This document shows, in pieces, positions 55,860-64,000 of a stretch of 64,000 nt of DNA. Below the pieces are notes generated by a model. That model was not told the DNA's origin. It did not search any database and saw nothing but the letters and a program-made list of their open reading frames with translations. Source of the stretch: Bacteroidales bacterium (GTDB lineage Bacteria > Bacteroidota > Bacteroidia > Bacteroidales > GCA-2748055); the NCBI GenBank assembly GCA_029210585.1, contig JARGFP010000008.1, positions 1 to 64,000 on the forward strand, read 5' to 3'. Within the stretch, counting starts at the first letter, position 1. Each line of letters opens with the position of its first letter. Made by a program: the position numbers and the translations under genes.

Positions 55860-56486
55860 ATGAAATACTTTCAACTCTCAGCAATACTTGTGGTTGCCGC
55901 GTTCATGAGCAGCTGTGCAACCATCCTTACAGGTACCACCCAACGTATTACCATTGATTCAACCCCGCAGGGCGCTGATATTATTGTGGATGGCCGGATG
56001 ATGGGAACCACTCCTGCAAAAGTGAGACTAGACCGGGACCTGAACACATTTATTGATGATGCAAAGGATATCCGGCTTGAACTGGATGGTTTTTATCCCG
56101 ATGGCTATTACCTTGGTACTGATATTGAACCGGTGGTGATCCTGAATGTTTTCTGTCCCATCGGTTTTGCCCTGGATGCTGTTACCGGTGCGATCATGCG
56201 TTACGACAACGACTATTACAATTTCAGAATGGTCCCTGTTGATCCCGCTGCAGGTCCCGTACAGCCCCCGCTTCCCTCTTCCGTTCAGCCAGTTGCATCC
56301 GCCAGTACACAGCAGTCGTTGCCATCTGCCAGTGATGAATCTGCCGCTGATGAAACCAATGCAGAAGAAGGCCCCGACGATTATGAGAAGCTGATGAATC
56401 TGGTGGAACTCTACGAAGATGGGGTGATCACAGAGGAAGAATTTGAAACAGAGAAAGCAAAAATTTTCAAGAAAAAAGAAGAGTGA
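55860..56486 (+). CDS. PEGA-domain lipoprotein with C-terminal SHOCT segment
   Basis: 208 residues. Lipobox MSSC (Cys19). Residues about 30-75 are a PEGA-like repeat (ITIDSTPQGADIIVDGRMMGTTP), then a short hydrophobic stretch (VILNVFCPIGFALDAVTGAI) that may insert in a membrane, a Pro/Ser/Ala-rich linker, and a closing SHOCT-like helix pair (YEKLMNLVELYEDGVITEEEF). PEGA domains bind cell-surface glycans or partners; SHOCT segments are often found at protein ends for oligomer formation. Exact role unknown. Confidence 0.8.
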   Translation: MKYFQLSAILVVAAFMSSCATILTGTTQRITIDSTPQGADIIVDGRMMGTTPAKVRLDRDLNTFIDDAKDIRLELDGFYPDGYYLGTDIEPVVILNVFCPIGFALDAVTGAIMRYDNDYYNFRMVPVDPAAGPVQPPLPSSVQPVASASTQQSLPSASDESAADETNAEEGPDDYEKLMNLVELYEDGVITEEEFETEKAKIFKKKEE

Positions 56487-56589
56487 ACCGCTGCTTAACC
56501 TACATGCAGTCCCGGTAACGGAAAACTGGGTTCTGCAAGGCGGGATTAAGGAAGGTAGCCGCAGTTCCTTCCAATTACCGGCAAAAAGT

Positions 56590-56597
56590 TATCTTTG
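56590..56597 (+). promoter_or_regulatory. Candidate -7 element before the first sulfotransferase
   Basis: TATCTTTG fits TAnnTTTG, 17 bases before the ATG at 56615. Confidence 0.45.
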
Positions 56598-56614
56598 TGT
56601 GCTGAGTCAAACCC

Positions 56615-57373
56615 ATGTTCAAACGCATTTTCATACCCGCAATCAACTGGATGGGTAGCCGCATTGAGAAGCGCCATTTCACTGCGCCACCGGTATATAT
56701 CGGTGGTTGCGGAAGATCCGGCACCACCCTGCTGCTTTCAATTCTTTCCGCACATAACGAGATATTTGCATGTCCGCGGGAACTCAATCTTTTTGAGGGA
56801 GCGTGGGAGCGGAACCAGCGACTGACAGTTCCAAAATTTTATCGACTCTACCGTACATTTATCAGTGAAAAGATCAAGCCCACAGCCAACAGGTACTGCG
56901 AAAAATCACCTTCCAACATCCGGCATGTTGAATGGATCAGCAGGCTACATGGGGGAAATTTTAAAATGATACAGATCATTCGTGACGGGCGCGATGTGGT
57001 CCTTTCCAGGCACCCCAGGAATCCGGAAAAATACTGGGTAACTCCGGAGCGCTGGATTGATGATGTTGCTACAGGGATGAACTACCTGGAGCATCCGAAC
57101 GTGCATACGATCAGGTATGAAGATCTTGTTTCAGACTTTGACAACACCATTACAGGTATCTGCAATTTCCTGGAAATTGAAGTATCGGCGGAGATCCTGC
57201 ACTGGCATGATCACACCACGGTACAGAAAAACAAAGCACTCTTCAGCAACATACAGGAAATCAATAAAGACGCTGTCGGCAAGTGGAAAAAAACTGGTTT
57301 TGAAGACAGGGTAAAACAGCTTACGGAAAATCCTGAGGCGATCGGTTTGCTTAAAAAAATGAATTACATTTGA
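56615..57373 (+). CDS. Sulfotransferase family protein
   Basis: 252 residues. PAPS-binding 5'-loop VYIGGCGRSGTTLLLSIL (about residues 27-44) and the 3'-phosphate site IQIIRDGRDVVLSR (about 117-130) are both present, as is EKSPSNIRHV. It should transfer sulfate to a hydroxyl of a glycan or lipid. It starts a group of three (sulfotransferase, methyltransferase, sulfotransferase), which suggests decoration of a surface polysaccharide or lipid. No signal peptide, so cytoplasmic. Confidence 0.88.
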   Translation: MFKRIFIPAINWMGSRIEKRHFTAPPVYIGGCGRSGTTLLLSILSAHNEIFACPRELNLFEGAWERNQRLTVPKFYRLYRTFISEKIKPTANRYCEKSPSNIRHVEWISRLHGGNFKMIQIIRDGRDVVLSRHPRNPEKYWVTPERWIDDVATGMNYLEHPNVHTIRYEDLVSDFDNTITGICNFLEIEVSAEILHWHDHTTVQKNKALFSNIQEINKDAVGKWKKTGFEDRVKQLTENPEAIGLLKKMNYI

Positions 57374-57432
57374 TATTTTTCCCCTTACCCCTTTAATCAA
57401 TATTATAACCATATTCAATAGAAATACAGCAA

Positions 57433-58176
57433 ATGAACAAAGTGAAATTCATAAAAAAAACCAAGGCCTTCCTGGTCATGATCAAAATACACAAAGCCTT
57501 CGGCTTTCTTGCCAACTTACTGATTTATACCGGCTACCTTTTAAAAATGTCAAAATGGATTGATCGCAATAAGTCAGTCCTGCACTATAATGATTTTTAC
57601 AACAGGAACGTATTGCATAAGGACCGCGAGCAACTGTATGCTGCCTTTGCCAGCGACTACCAGTTTGGCAACCGGCAGATCACCTATCTTGAATTCGGTG
57701 TGGGCCATGGAAATTCCCTGCGCTGGTGGGTCGAAAATAATCTGCACCCGGATTCCAGCTTCTGGGGTTTTGATACTTTTGAAGGACTGCCTGAAAAATA
57801 TGGAAACTATGATGCAGGCAAATTCTCACTGGATGGAAATTTCCCTGATATACAGGACGATCGGATAAAATTTATTAAAGGACTGTTCCAGCATACCCTG
57901 CTTAAAGTGCTTCCGGAGATTCATTTTGAAGACCCGCTGATCATTCACATTGATTCAGACTTATACTCTGCTGCACTCTTTACGCTTGGTATCCTTTATC
58001 CTTATCTAAAACCGGGAGATTACATCATTTTCGATGAATTTGTTGTGCCCGGCCATGAATTCAAGGCGTTTGAAGATTTCACCAGGTCGTTTTATCTTGA
58101 CCTGGAGCCCGTCGGAGCTATCAATAACTATCTGCAGATGATCTTTCGTGTAAGGCATGGTGCGCATACAAATTGA
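57433..58176 (+). CDS. TylF-like class I SAM-dependent methyltransferase
   Basis: 247 residues. SAM-binding motif YLEFGVGHGNSLRWW (about residues 84-98), then WGFDTFEGLPEKYG, the TylF/MycF-family acidic motif, and HIDSDLYSAALFTL with the metal-binding Asp pair, followed by IIFDEF. This family O-methylates sugars in macrolide and polysaccharide pathways. Between two sulfotransferases, so a methylated and sulfated sugar product is likely. The hydrophobic N-terminus (residues about 15-40) might interact with the membrane. Confidence 0.85.
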   Translation: MNKVKFIKKTKAFLVMIKIHKAFGFLANLLIYTGYLLKMSKWIDRNKSVLHYNDFYNRNVLHKDREQLYAAFASDYQFGNRQITYLEFGVGHGNSLRWWVENNLHPDSSFWGFDTFEGLPEKYGNYDAGKFSLDGNFPDIQDDRIKFIKGLFQHTLLKVLPEIHFEDPLIIHIDSDLYSAALFTLGILYPYLKPGDYIIFDEFVVPGHEFKAFEDFTRSFYLDLEPVGAINNYLQMIFRVRHGAHTN

Positions 58177-58267
58177 CCTTCCGAAATTGCAGGAGCTGAG
58201 CAAATCCGTATACTTTATTTATCTTTAATTGCTGAATAAAGAAAACACTCCCTAAAAATTGGGACGC

Positions 58268-59113
58268 ATGTCAAAGATCATCTATATCGCCGGTTTAGGC
58301 CATTCAGGTTCCACCCTTCTGGATATGTCACTGGGAACACTTCCCGGGGTGATCGGATTGGGTGAGCTGAAAACGATCCTGGATGACCGGACAAGGAGCA
58401 ATCACTATACCTCTTTCTGCTCCTGCGGCAAAAAAGCAGCAGAATGCGAGATCTGGAGCCGGGTGCCGGATCTTTTCAGCGGGATCAGCAGCCGGGTTGA
58501 AAGGATTGAGGCCATACACGCGCTGCTGGAAAAAAGCTATGGCAGGCCGATCGTAATGGTTGATGCATCGAAGAACAGTTATTCCTATCTTGGTGAACTG
58601 CTGCGTACACACGATGTGAAAGTGATATTCCTTACCCGGGACGTACGCAGCTGGAGTTATTCCAGGCACTTGTCCACCGGCAGACCCGTTGTGTATTTTG
58701 TCCTGCGGTGGGTCCTTGAAAACCATAAACTGCGGCGCAGGTTCAGGAAGATGGGCATTGATCCGATGTGGACGGGATATGAAGAATTGTCGCTCTACCC
58801 CGAACTTCTCATGCAGAAGATCTCGGATTTCTGTGGTCTTACCTATGCCCACTCCATGCTGCACCCGGACAATACGAACAGTCATATCTTCAGCGGGAAT
58901 GTGGCAAGGGCTGATCCGGAAAAACGTTCAGGATGGAAATATGATGCACGCTGGATGCTTTCGGGCCGGATCCTGCTGCTCTCCCCCCTGATTGTCAGTC
59001 TGCTGCGGTTGCATAAAAAATATGTGTACAGCAATGTGTTGCATGGTGCCATGAAACACTTTTACCTGTTCGGCACCGCCAGGAAAAAGGAACTGGACAA
59101 AAAATTCAATTGA
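58268..59113 (+). CDS. Second sulfotransferase family protein
   Basis: 281 residues from the ATG at 58268 (a TTG at 58259 is in frame but the P-loop follows closely after the ATG). PAPS-binding loop IIYIAGLGHSGSTLLDMSL (residues 4-22) and 3'-phosphate site VIFLTRDVRSWSYSRHL are clear; a CSCGK-ECEIW segment in between may bind a metal. Only weak likeness to the first sulfotransferase, so different acceptors are likely. Ends the surface-modification group. Confidence 0.85.
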   Translation: MSKIIYIAGLGHSGSTLLDMSLGTLPGVIGLGELKTILDDRTRSNHYTSFCSCGKKAAECEIWSRVPDLFSGISSRVERIEAIHALLEKSYGRPIVMVDASKNSYSYLGELLRTHDVKVIFLTRDVRSWSYSRHLSTGRPVVYFVLRWVLENHKLRRRFRKMGIDPMWTGYEELSLYPELLMQKISDFCGLTYAHSMLHPDNTNSHIFSGNVARADPEKRSGWKYDARWMLSGRILLLSPLIVSLLRLHKKYVYSNVLHGAMKHFYLFGTARKKELDKKFN

Positions 59114-59225
59114 TCATCTTCGCAATATCCGCTAACGGGAGAAAGCAGGAACGGCACAATAGATACAATTATTTCTGTGCCATGACCGGGTACCTGAAGG
59201 AAGAAACAGCCAGGCAAGGAAATAG

Positions 59226-59256
59226 TTGACTTTCTCGGAGTTGTTCCGTACCTTTA
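59226..59256 (+). promoter_or_regulatory. Candidate promoter of the lipocalin gene
   Basis: TTG at 59226-59228, 20-base spacer, then TACCTTTA at 59249-59256, one base off TAnnTTTG. The ATG is at 59279. Confidence 0.5.
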
Positions 59257-59278
59257 GTAAACATTCCAGCGTATTATC

Positions 59279-59827
59279 ATGAAGCAATTATTCTTTGTGC
59301 TTTTATTCATTGCCGGCATCAGTGCCTGTGCACCATCCGATAAAAATATGAATATCCCCGACACTACTCCTGTCACAGGATTTGAACTGGACAGGTACCT
59401 GGGTACCTGGTACGAGATCGCGCGGTTTCCCCACTCTTTTGAAAAAAACCTGGTGGGAGTCACTGCCACCTATTCCATGAAAGACAACGGCATGGTAAAA
59501 GTCGTTAATGCAGGTTACAAAAACACGCTCGACGGAAAACACAAGACTGCCACAGGAAAGGCAAAATTTGCCGGCGACCGGGATACCGGGTACCTGAAAG
59601 TATCTTTCTTCCTGTTTTTCTACGGGGATTATAAAATCATAAAACTCGACATGGAGCACTACCAATGGGCATTGGTTGGCAGCTCAACCAGCAACTATCT
59701 CTGGATACTGGGCCGGGAACCGCAGATGGATGAGGATATATACCAGAACCTGTTAAACGAGGCCGTCTCCAGGGGCTATGATTTGTCCAATCTGGAAAAA
59801 GTTCCTCAAAAAAACACTTCGCCGTAA
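59279..59827 (+). CDS. blc: Bacterial lipocalin (Blc-like lipoprotein)
   Basis: 182 residues. Lipobox ISAC (Cys17) shows outer-membrane anchoring. The lipocalin signature YLGTWYEIARFPHSFEKNL (about residues 40-58) is strong, followed by VTATYSMKDNG, a barrel of eight strands including YLKVSFFLFFYGDYKII, and ending in a helix with EAVSRGYDLSNL. Blc binds fatty acids or lysophospholipids under envelope stress. It lies immediately before a Fur/PerR regulator and its dyad, so it could share stress control, but the dyad is downstream of it. Confidence 0.93.
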   Translation: MKQLFFVLLFIAGISACAPSDKNMNIPDTTPVTGFELDRYLGTWYEIARFPHSFEKNLVGVTATYSMKDNGMVKVVNAGYKNTLDGKHKTATGKAKFAGDRDTGYLKVSFFLFFYGDYKIIKLDMEHYQWALVGSSTSNYLWILGREPQMDEDIYQNLLNEAVSRGYDLSNLEKVPQKNTSP

Positions 59828-59845
59828 ACAAAACCTGATCTTATG

Positions 59846-59880
59846 TGTTCCTATATAAGAACTATTCTTAACTAGGAACA
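59846..59880 (+). promoter_or_regulatory. 35-bp dyad overlapping the start of the Fur/PerR gene
   Basis: Outer arms TGTTCCTA (59846-59853) and TAGGAACA (59873-59880) and inner arms TAAGAA (59856-59861) and TTCTTA (59865-59870) share one centre at 59863. The final A is the first base of the ATG at 59880. The inner part resembles a Fur/PerR box in layout. As DNA it could be an autoregulatory operator; as RNA it could form a hairpin that covers the ribosome-binding region. Confidence 0.75.
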
Positions 59881-60296
59881 TGTCTGAAACTGATTTTCAT
59901 TCGCTGCTCAAGGATGCCGGGCTCAAAGTCACCCCGCAACGGGTCGCTGTGCTGGAAGCTGTTTTTAGTATTGAAGGACACCCATCTTCGGATGAAGTGT
60001 CAAAATATGTCAAAAAACGTCATCCGAATATTGCCCTGGGAACGATCTACAACATTCTGGATTCACTCACTGACAAGGGGATTCTCAACAGGGTCAAAAC
60101 AGACAAGGGAGTGATGCTCTACGATTCAGTCGGCAAAAAACATCACCATCTCTACTGTAACGAAAGTAACAGGATAGAAGACTTTTACGATGATGAACTT
60201 GATGCAATGCTCGAGGCATATTTCACGAAGAAAAAGATATCCGGCTTTGATATCAGGGACATCAAGCTGCAGCTGGTGGGAAAATTTAAAACATAA
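59880..60296 (+). CDS. Fur-family regulator, probably PerR-like
   Basis: 138 residues. The winged helix (residues about 8-80) carries the family pattern LKVTPQRVAVLEAV, HPSSDEVSKYVKKRHPNIALGTIYNILDSL. Then KHHHLYC with the metal-site His residues, followed by a short dimer domain; the second Cys pair typical of the structural zinc site is missing, leaving one Cys only. Family knowledge: Fur senses iron, PerR senses peroxide. The adjacent peroxiredoxin gene (54 bases on) favours PerR. The 35-bp dyad at its start suggests autoregulation. Confidence 0.85.
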   Translation: MSETDFHSLLKDAGLKVTPQRVAVLEAVFSIEGHPSSDEVSKYVKKRHPNIALGTIYNILDSLTDKGILNRVKTDKGVMLYDSVGKKHHHLYCNESNRIEDFYDDELDAMLEAYFTKKKISGFDIRDIKLQLVGKFKT

Positions 60297-60350
60297 GATT
60301 CACAATCAATAATCAATAATCATATTAGTTAACCTTTAATCATTTTTACA

Positions 60351-61064
60351 ATGGAAGAAAAAGAAATACAAGAAGTAGTATCCCTGCCCAGGATCGGTGA
60401 TCCGGCACCGAGTTTCAAGGCTGTAACAACCCAGGGAGACATCAATTTCCCCTCCGATTACAAAGGAAAATGGACCATTTTATTCAGTCACCCCGCCGAT
60501 TTTACCCCCGTTTGTACTTCAGAATTCATGACTTTTGCCTCGATGGAGGAAAAGTTTGAAGAACTCAATTGCAAGCTTGTGGGCTTATCAGTCGACGGGC
60601 TCTACAGTCACATTGCCTGGCTGCGTACCATCAAGGAGAAAATCGAATACAAGGGAATGAAGGATGTGGAAGTTACCTTTCCCCTGATTGAAGATATCAC
60701 CATGGAGGTGGCCAAAAAATATGGAATGATCCAGCCGGGCGAAGCCACGACCAAAGCTGTCAGGGCCGTATTCTTCATCGACCCCAAAGGCATTGTCAGG
60801 ACCATCATCTATTACCCGCTGAGCCTTGGAAGAAACTTCGATGAGTTGCACAGGGTACTGGTCGCGCTTCAGACAGCCGATGAATTTGGTGTTGCAACAC
60901 CGGCAGACTGGAGACCGGGTGACGATGTTATCGTTCCCACTGCAGGTTCATGCGGAACTGCAAAAGAGCGGATGGAAAGCAAGGACGAGATGCATTGCTA
61001 TGACTGGTTCTTCTGCACCAAAAAACTGGATGAAGAAAAAGTCTGGAAAGCAATCAAAAAGTAA
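60351..61064 (+). CDS. Peroxiredoxin, Prx6/archaeal-type
   Basis: 237 residues. The peroxidatic Cys55 lies in HPADFTPVCTSEF. The C-terminal arm contains GSCGTAKER and MHCYDWFFC, supplying Cys residues that may resolve the disulfide, as in archaeal long-arm enzymes. It reduces hydrogen peroxide and alkyl peroxides. Fourth strand and Arg (VRAVFFIDPKG, then RTIIYYP) match the family. A terminator follows at 61091. It is 54 bases behind the Fur/PerR gene, so the pair likely forms an oxidative-stress unit. Confidence 0.93.
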   Translation: MEEKEIQEVVSLPRIGDPAPSFKAVTTQGDINFPSDYKGKWTILFSHPADFTPVCTSEFMTFASMEEKFEELNCKLVGLSVDGLYSHIAWLRTIKEKIEYKGMKDVEVTFPLIEDITMEVAKKYGMIQPGEATTKAVRAVFFIDPKGIVRTIIYYPLSLGRNFDELHRVLVALQTADEFGVATPADWRPGDDVIVPTAGSCGTAKERMESKDEMHCYDWFFCTKKLDEEKVWKAIKK

Positions 61065-61090
61065 GGATTACCTGATTAAATGTAGAAGGG

Positions 61091-61120
61091 GGTGTCTCAA
61101 CAGGGGCACCTCTTTTTTTT
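61091..61120 (+). terminator. Intrinsic terminator after the peroxiredoxin gene
   Basis: Stem GGTGTCTC (61091-61098), loop AACA, stem GGGGCACC (61103-61110) with two G-U pairs, then T8 at 61113-61120. Confidence 0.85.
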
Positions 61121-61253
61121 GCTATTTTTTTTGTAGTGTCTCAAAACTGAAGTTATGGCTGTTCCTTTTAATGGAATGATTACTGCACATCGAAGGACCA
61201 TCGGCTTGACAATTCCCCGGTTTTCTGTTAGCTTTAAGTCAAAATTTAATTCT

Positions 61254-62948
61254 ATGATCAAAAGAACAATACTGCTGGTTCTCACCGTTTTCATCACATG
61301 GGGTTGTGCAGACAAAGGCCCCAACGGAGTCAGCACACAGGACAGCAACTTCCCCTTTACATGGAACAATGCAAACGTCTATTTCCTGCTTACCGACCGG
61401 TTCAACAATGCAGATCCGGGCAACGACCTGAATTTCGGAAGGGCCGAACGAACCTCTGTCAACCGCGGATTCCAGGGGGGTGACCTGGAGGGCATCACGG
61501 AAAAAATCGAGGAAGGCTATTTTACCGACCTGGGGATTACAGCCATCTGGATGACACCATTTTTTGAGCAGAACCATGGCCTGGTCGACGAAGGAACCGG
61601 GGCGACCTATGGGTACCACGGTTACTGGATAAAGGACTGGACGGCGCTGGACCCAAACTTTGGCACCGAAGCGGACCTGGAAGAACTGGTCAGCACTGCC
61701 CATGAACATGGTATCAGGATTGTGATGGACGTGGTCATCAACCATACCGGTCCGGTCACCGAGCAGGACCCTGTATGGCCGGAAGAATGGGTAAGAACAT
61801 CTCCACGGTGTACATACGAAGGATACGAAAGCACCATCGAATGCACGCTGGTGGATAACCTGCCTGACATCCGGACAGAGTCCGAGGAAGACGTGTCCCT
61901 CCCGCCGCAGCTGCTTGAAAAATGGAAAAATGAAGGAAGGCTTGAAGAAGAACTGGCCGAGCTGGATGCTTTTTTTGCAACGACGGGATATCCACGGGCA
62001 CCAAAGTATTACATCATTAAATGGCTGACGGATTATATCCGGAAATATGGCATCAATGCCTACCGCCTGGATACGGCTAAACACACTGAAGAAGGTGTCT
62101 GGAGCGACCTGAGGAAAGAGGCTGACCGTGCCTACAGCGAATGGCTGGCAGCGCATCCTGGTTTGTTACCCGAAGACGATACATTCTACATGGTGGGTGA
62201 AGTCTATAATTACGTGATCTCCGGAGGCAGGCTGTTTGATTTCGGCGATACACTGGTGGATTTCTTTGGTGAGGGCATCGATCACCTCATCAACTTCGAG
62301 TTCAAATACGATGCAAGGAACCATTACGAAGATATCTTTGCAAAATATTCGTCGATCCTCCATCATGAACTCGCAGGGAAAGGGGTCATGAACTATATCA
62401 GTTCTCATGATGATGGTGATCCCCTGGACAAAATGCGTAAATATCCGTTCGAGGCAGCCACCAGGCTGCTATTGTGTCCCGGGGCCAGCCAGGTGTATTA
62501 CGGGGATGAATCCTCCAGGTTGCTTTTCGCCCCGGGGGCCAATGGAGATGCCAATCTCCGTTCCTTTATGAACTGGGATAAGATCAGCGAGAATGCAGAT
62601 GTGAACGGGCATCGCGTACAGGAGGTGATGGAACACTATGGCAAGCTCGGGAGATTCAGGAGGCAACACCCGGCGGTCGGTGCCGGGCTACACGAAATGA
62701 TTTCCCCGGACCCTTATGTTTTTGTGCGTAGATACGCTGTTGGGGAACAGTCTGACGACGTGGTCATCGGGCTGGACCTGGAAGCTGGTGAAAAGAAAAT
62801 CAACGTGGAAGGTATATTTCCCGATGGGACCAGCCTGACGGATGGCTATTCAGGAGAAAAAACAACGGTCAGAAATGGATTCGCATCGTTCCGTTCTGAC
62901 GCGACCATCGCACTTCTTGGCCAATCATACAATCAGTCCAGCCAGTAA
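61254..62948 (+). CDS. Lipoprotein alpha-amylase (GH13)
   Basis: 564 residues from the ATG at 61254, which gives a signal peptide with lipobox ITWGC (Cys18); the frame is open further upstream to 61155 but without a signal. GH13 barrel with VYFLLTDRFNNADPGND at the start, MDVVINHTG, nucleophile Asp in AYRLDTAKHTEE (about 275), acid/base Glu in MVGEVYNY (about 316) and the third carboxylate in YISSHDDGDP (about 385). It would cut starch or glycogen outside the inner membrane and so feed the cytoplasmic glucan cycle; that link is an inference, as the genes are 29 kb apart. No SusC/D partner in the window. Confidence 0.92.
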   Translation: MIKRTILLVLTVFITWGCADKGPNGVSTQDSNFPFTWNNANVYFLLTDRFNNADPGNDLNFGRAERTSVNRGFQGGDLEGITEKIEEGYFTDLGITAIWMTPFFEQNHGLVDEGTGATYGYHGYWIKDWTALDPNFGTEADLEELVSTAHEHGIRIVMDVVINHTGPVTEQDPVWPEEWVRTSPRCTYEGYESTIECTLVDNLPDIRTESEEDVSLPPQLLEKWKNEGRLEEELAELDAFFATTGYPRAPKYYIIKWLTDYIRKYGINAYRLDTAKHTEEGVWSDLRKEADRAYSEWLAAHPGLLPEDDTFYMVGEVYNYVISGGRLFDFGDTLVDFFGEGIDHLINFEFKYDARNHYEDIFAKYSSILHHELAGKGVMNYISSHDDGDPLDKMRKYPFEAATRLLLCPGASQVYYGDESSRLLFAPGANGDANLRSFMNWDKISENADVNGHRVQEVMEHYGKLGRFRRQHPAVGAGLHEMISPDPYVFVRRYAVGEQSDDVVIGLDLEAGEKKINVEGIFPDGTSLTDGYSGEKTTVRNGFASFRSDATIALLGQSYNQSSQ

Positions 62949-62958
62949 CATTGTGTAT

Positions 62959-63720
62959 ATGAAACCTTTTTTATTATCAGAAAACAACCTGCGCAGTATC
63001 ACCGACACGGAGTTTGACCTGGCGTTGCTGCCCTGGGGGGCCACCGAAGCGCATAACCTTCATCTTCCCTATGGTACAGACAATTATGAGACCGGGGCTT
63101 TTGCTGAAAAAGCCGCAGCCATGGCCTGGGAGCAGGGAACGAAGTGCCTGGTACTCCCAGCAATCCCGTATGGTGTGAACACTGGACAGCAGGATATCCC
63201 CGGGACCATCAACCTCTACCCTTCCACCCAGTCGGTCATCCTGCACGACATCCTGGAATCTGTCTCCAATGCCGGTATCAGGAAATTCCTTATACTGAAT
63301 GGTCATGGGGGCAACGATTTCAGGCAGATGCTCCGGGAAGCAGGTCGTGATCATCCTGAATTGTTCCTGGCTTCGGCCAATTGGTTCCAGGCGGTGGATA
63401 AAACCAGGTATTTTGAGCTTGCGGGAGACCATGCCGATGAAATGGAAACTTCCCTGATGTTGTACCTCAGGTCTGACCTGGTGCAGCCCCTTGAACAGGC
63501 AGGTGATGGCCGTCACAGGTCGTTCAGGGCTGCTTCGCTAAATGAAAACTGGGCCTGGAGCGAACGCATGTGGACCCGGGTAACCCGGGATACCGGGATT
63601 GGCAACCCGGAGAAAGCCAATGCTGTAAAAGGGGAAGACTATTATAACGCGGTATGTGAAAAACTGGCTGGACTCATCAGTGAATTAGGCAGGATGAAAG
63701 TCGATGATGCCTATGTATAA
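62959..63720 (+). CDS. Creatininase-family amidohydrolase
   Basis: 253 residues from the ATG at 62959. Metal and active-site motifs of the family are present: LLPWGATEAHNLHLPYGTDN (Glu and His ligands), ILNGHGGND, and DHADEMETSLM. Family members hydrolyse creatinine or formamides made in riboflavin and F420 pathways, or act on mycofactocin peptides; the substrate here is unknown. It starts 10 bases after the amylase stop, so the two are likely co-transcribed. Confidence 0.87.
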   Translation: MKPFLLSENNLRSITDTEFDLALLPWGATEAHNLHLPYGTDNYETGAFAEKAAAMAWEQGTKCLVLPAIPYGVNTGQQDIPGTINLYPSTQSVILHDILESVSNAGIRKFLILNGHGGNDFRQMLREAGRDHPELFLASANWFQAVDKTRYFELAGDHADEMETSLMLYLRSDLVQPLEQAGDGRHRSFRAASLNENWAWSERMWTRVTRDTGIGNPEKANAVKGEDYYNAVCEKLAGLISELGRMKVDDAYV

Positions 63721-64000
63721 TAAAGGAACCCGGCGATGCATGGCAGTATGCACCCTCGAACATAGCTGCCAACCAAACAACCAAACCCTACTCGCACTAT
63801 TTGCACCGCCGGGTGTAATATTTTCAAACAATCAGTCGAAGGAAAGTTCCATTCCTTACACCTGTTGCAGTTAACATTCAAGCGGTAATCTCAGGGAAAT
63901 AAAATCACAATGATTATCGAACAGGAATCAGTCAAAATCCGCGCATATTCAAAATTCCCTTTAAATACCTGCTCATATATATGACTTTTATTTAGCTTTA
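63721..64000. other. Intergenic stretch at the right edge, no gene recognised
   Basis: The last 280 bases become AT-rich and hold no convincing frame, repeat or terminator. The next gene lies outside the window. Confidence 0.4.

Overview
The window looks like part of the chromosome of a Bacteroidota (Bacteroidia-type) bacterium. The support is a type IX secretion (gliding-type) C-terminal sorting domain next to a PorP/SprF-like protein at the left edge, TAnnTTTG-type -7 promoter elements, many Cys-anchored lipoproteins, Cys-type sulfatases, and a Lacal_2735-like small protein. I saw no rRNA, tRNA, CRISPR array, intact insertion sequence or SusC/SusD pair.

Layout. 0-2.6 kb: cell-surface genes (T9SS cargo tail, PorP/SprF, OmpH/Skp-like). 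2.6-6.5 kb: a glycosyltransferase with an internal repeat expansion, then pruA. 6.7-15.4 kb: an accessory and partly eroded stretch (AAA/DUF4143 ATPase, recombinase remnant, GT61-like enzyme, broken Cache-PAS-CBS-DUF294 protein joined to a truncated phosphoesterase, internally deleted FemX-like gene, universal stress protein, MORN lipoprotein). 15.6-32.1 kb: an alpha-glucan/trehalose locus with glgX (minus strand) facing away from treZ, glgE, treS-maltokinase, glgB and treY-malQ. 32.3-41.0 kb: radical SAM protein, App1-like phosphatase, diacylglycerol kinase-like protein, CIA30, DUF1028, an outer-membrane protein, an esterase and typA. 41.1-44.3 kb: two broken glucuronate-pathway genes (GH67 alpha-glucuronidase and an SDR). 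44.5-46.7 kb: a cysteine desulfurase-SelD fusion. 46.8-55.1 kb: two sulfatases, a Tat-exported oxidoreductase, a GH20-like/DUF1801 chimera, two lipoproteins and hemolysin III. 55.1-63.7 kb: LysE exporter, PEGA/SHOCT lipoprotein, a sulfotransferase-methyltransferase-sulfotransferase group, lipocalin, a Fur/PerR regulator with peroxiredoxin, a lipoprotein alpha-amylase and a creatininase-family enzyme.

How the genes work together. The central locus encodes, on paper, a closed cycle: trehalose to maltose (TreS), maltose-1-phosphate (maltokinase), linear glucan (GlgE), branched glucan (GlgB), debranched chains (GlgX), and back to trehalose (TreY, TreZ), with MalQ fused to TreY to recycle short maltodextrins. 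App1 and the DAG kinase could catalyse opposing steps on phosphatidate. The Fur-type regulator sits behind a 35-bp dyad and beside a peroxiredoxin, suggesting peroxide control.

Two wider patterns stand out. First, several genes are eroded: three premature stops that each look one G-to-T change from the expected codon, one homopolymer frameshift, lost catalytic residues and three apparent deletion junctions. Second, at least seven intergenic or in-gene tandem arrays occur, each with its own unit length (8, 12, 19, 20, 45, 53/54 and 60 bp). Family assignments come from reading the proteins by eye; no database search was run.
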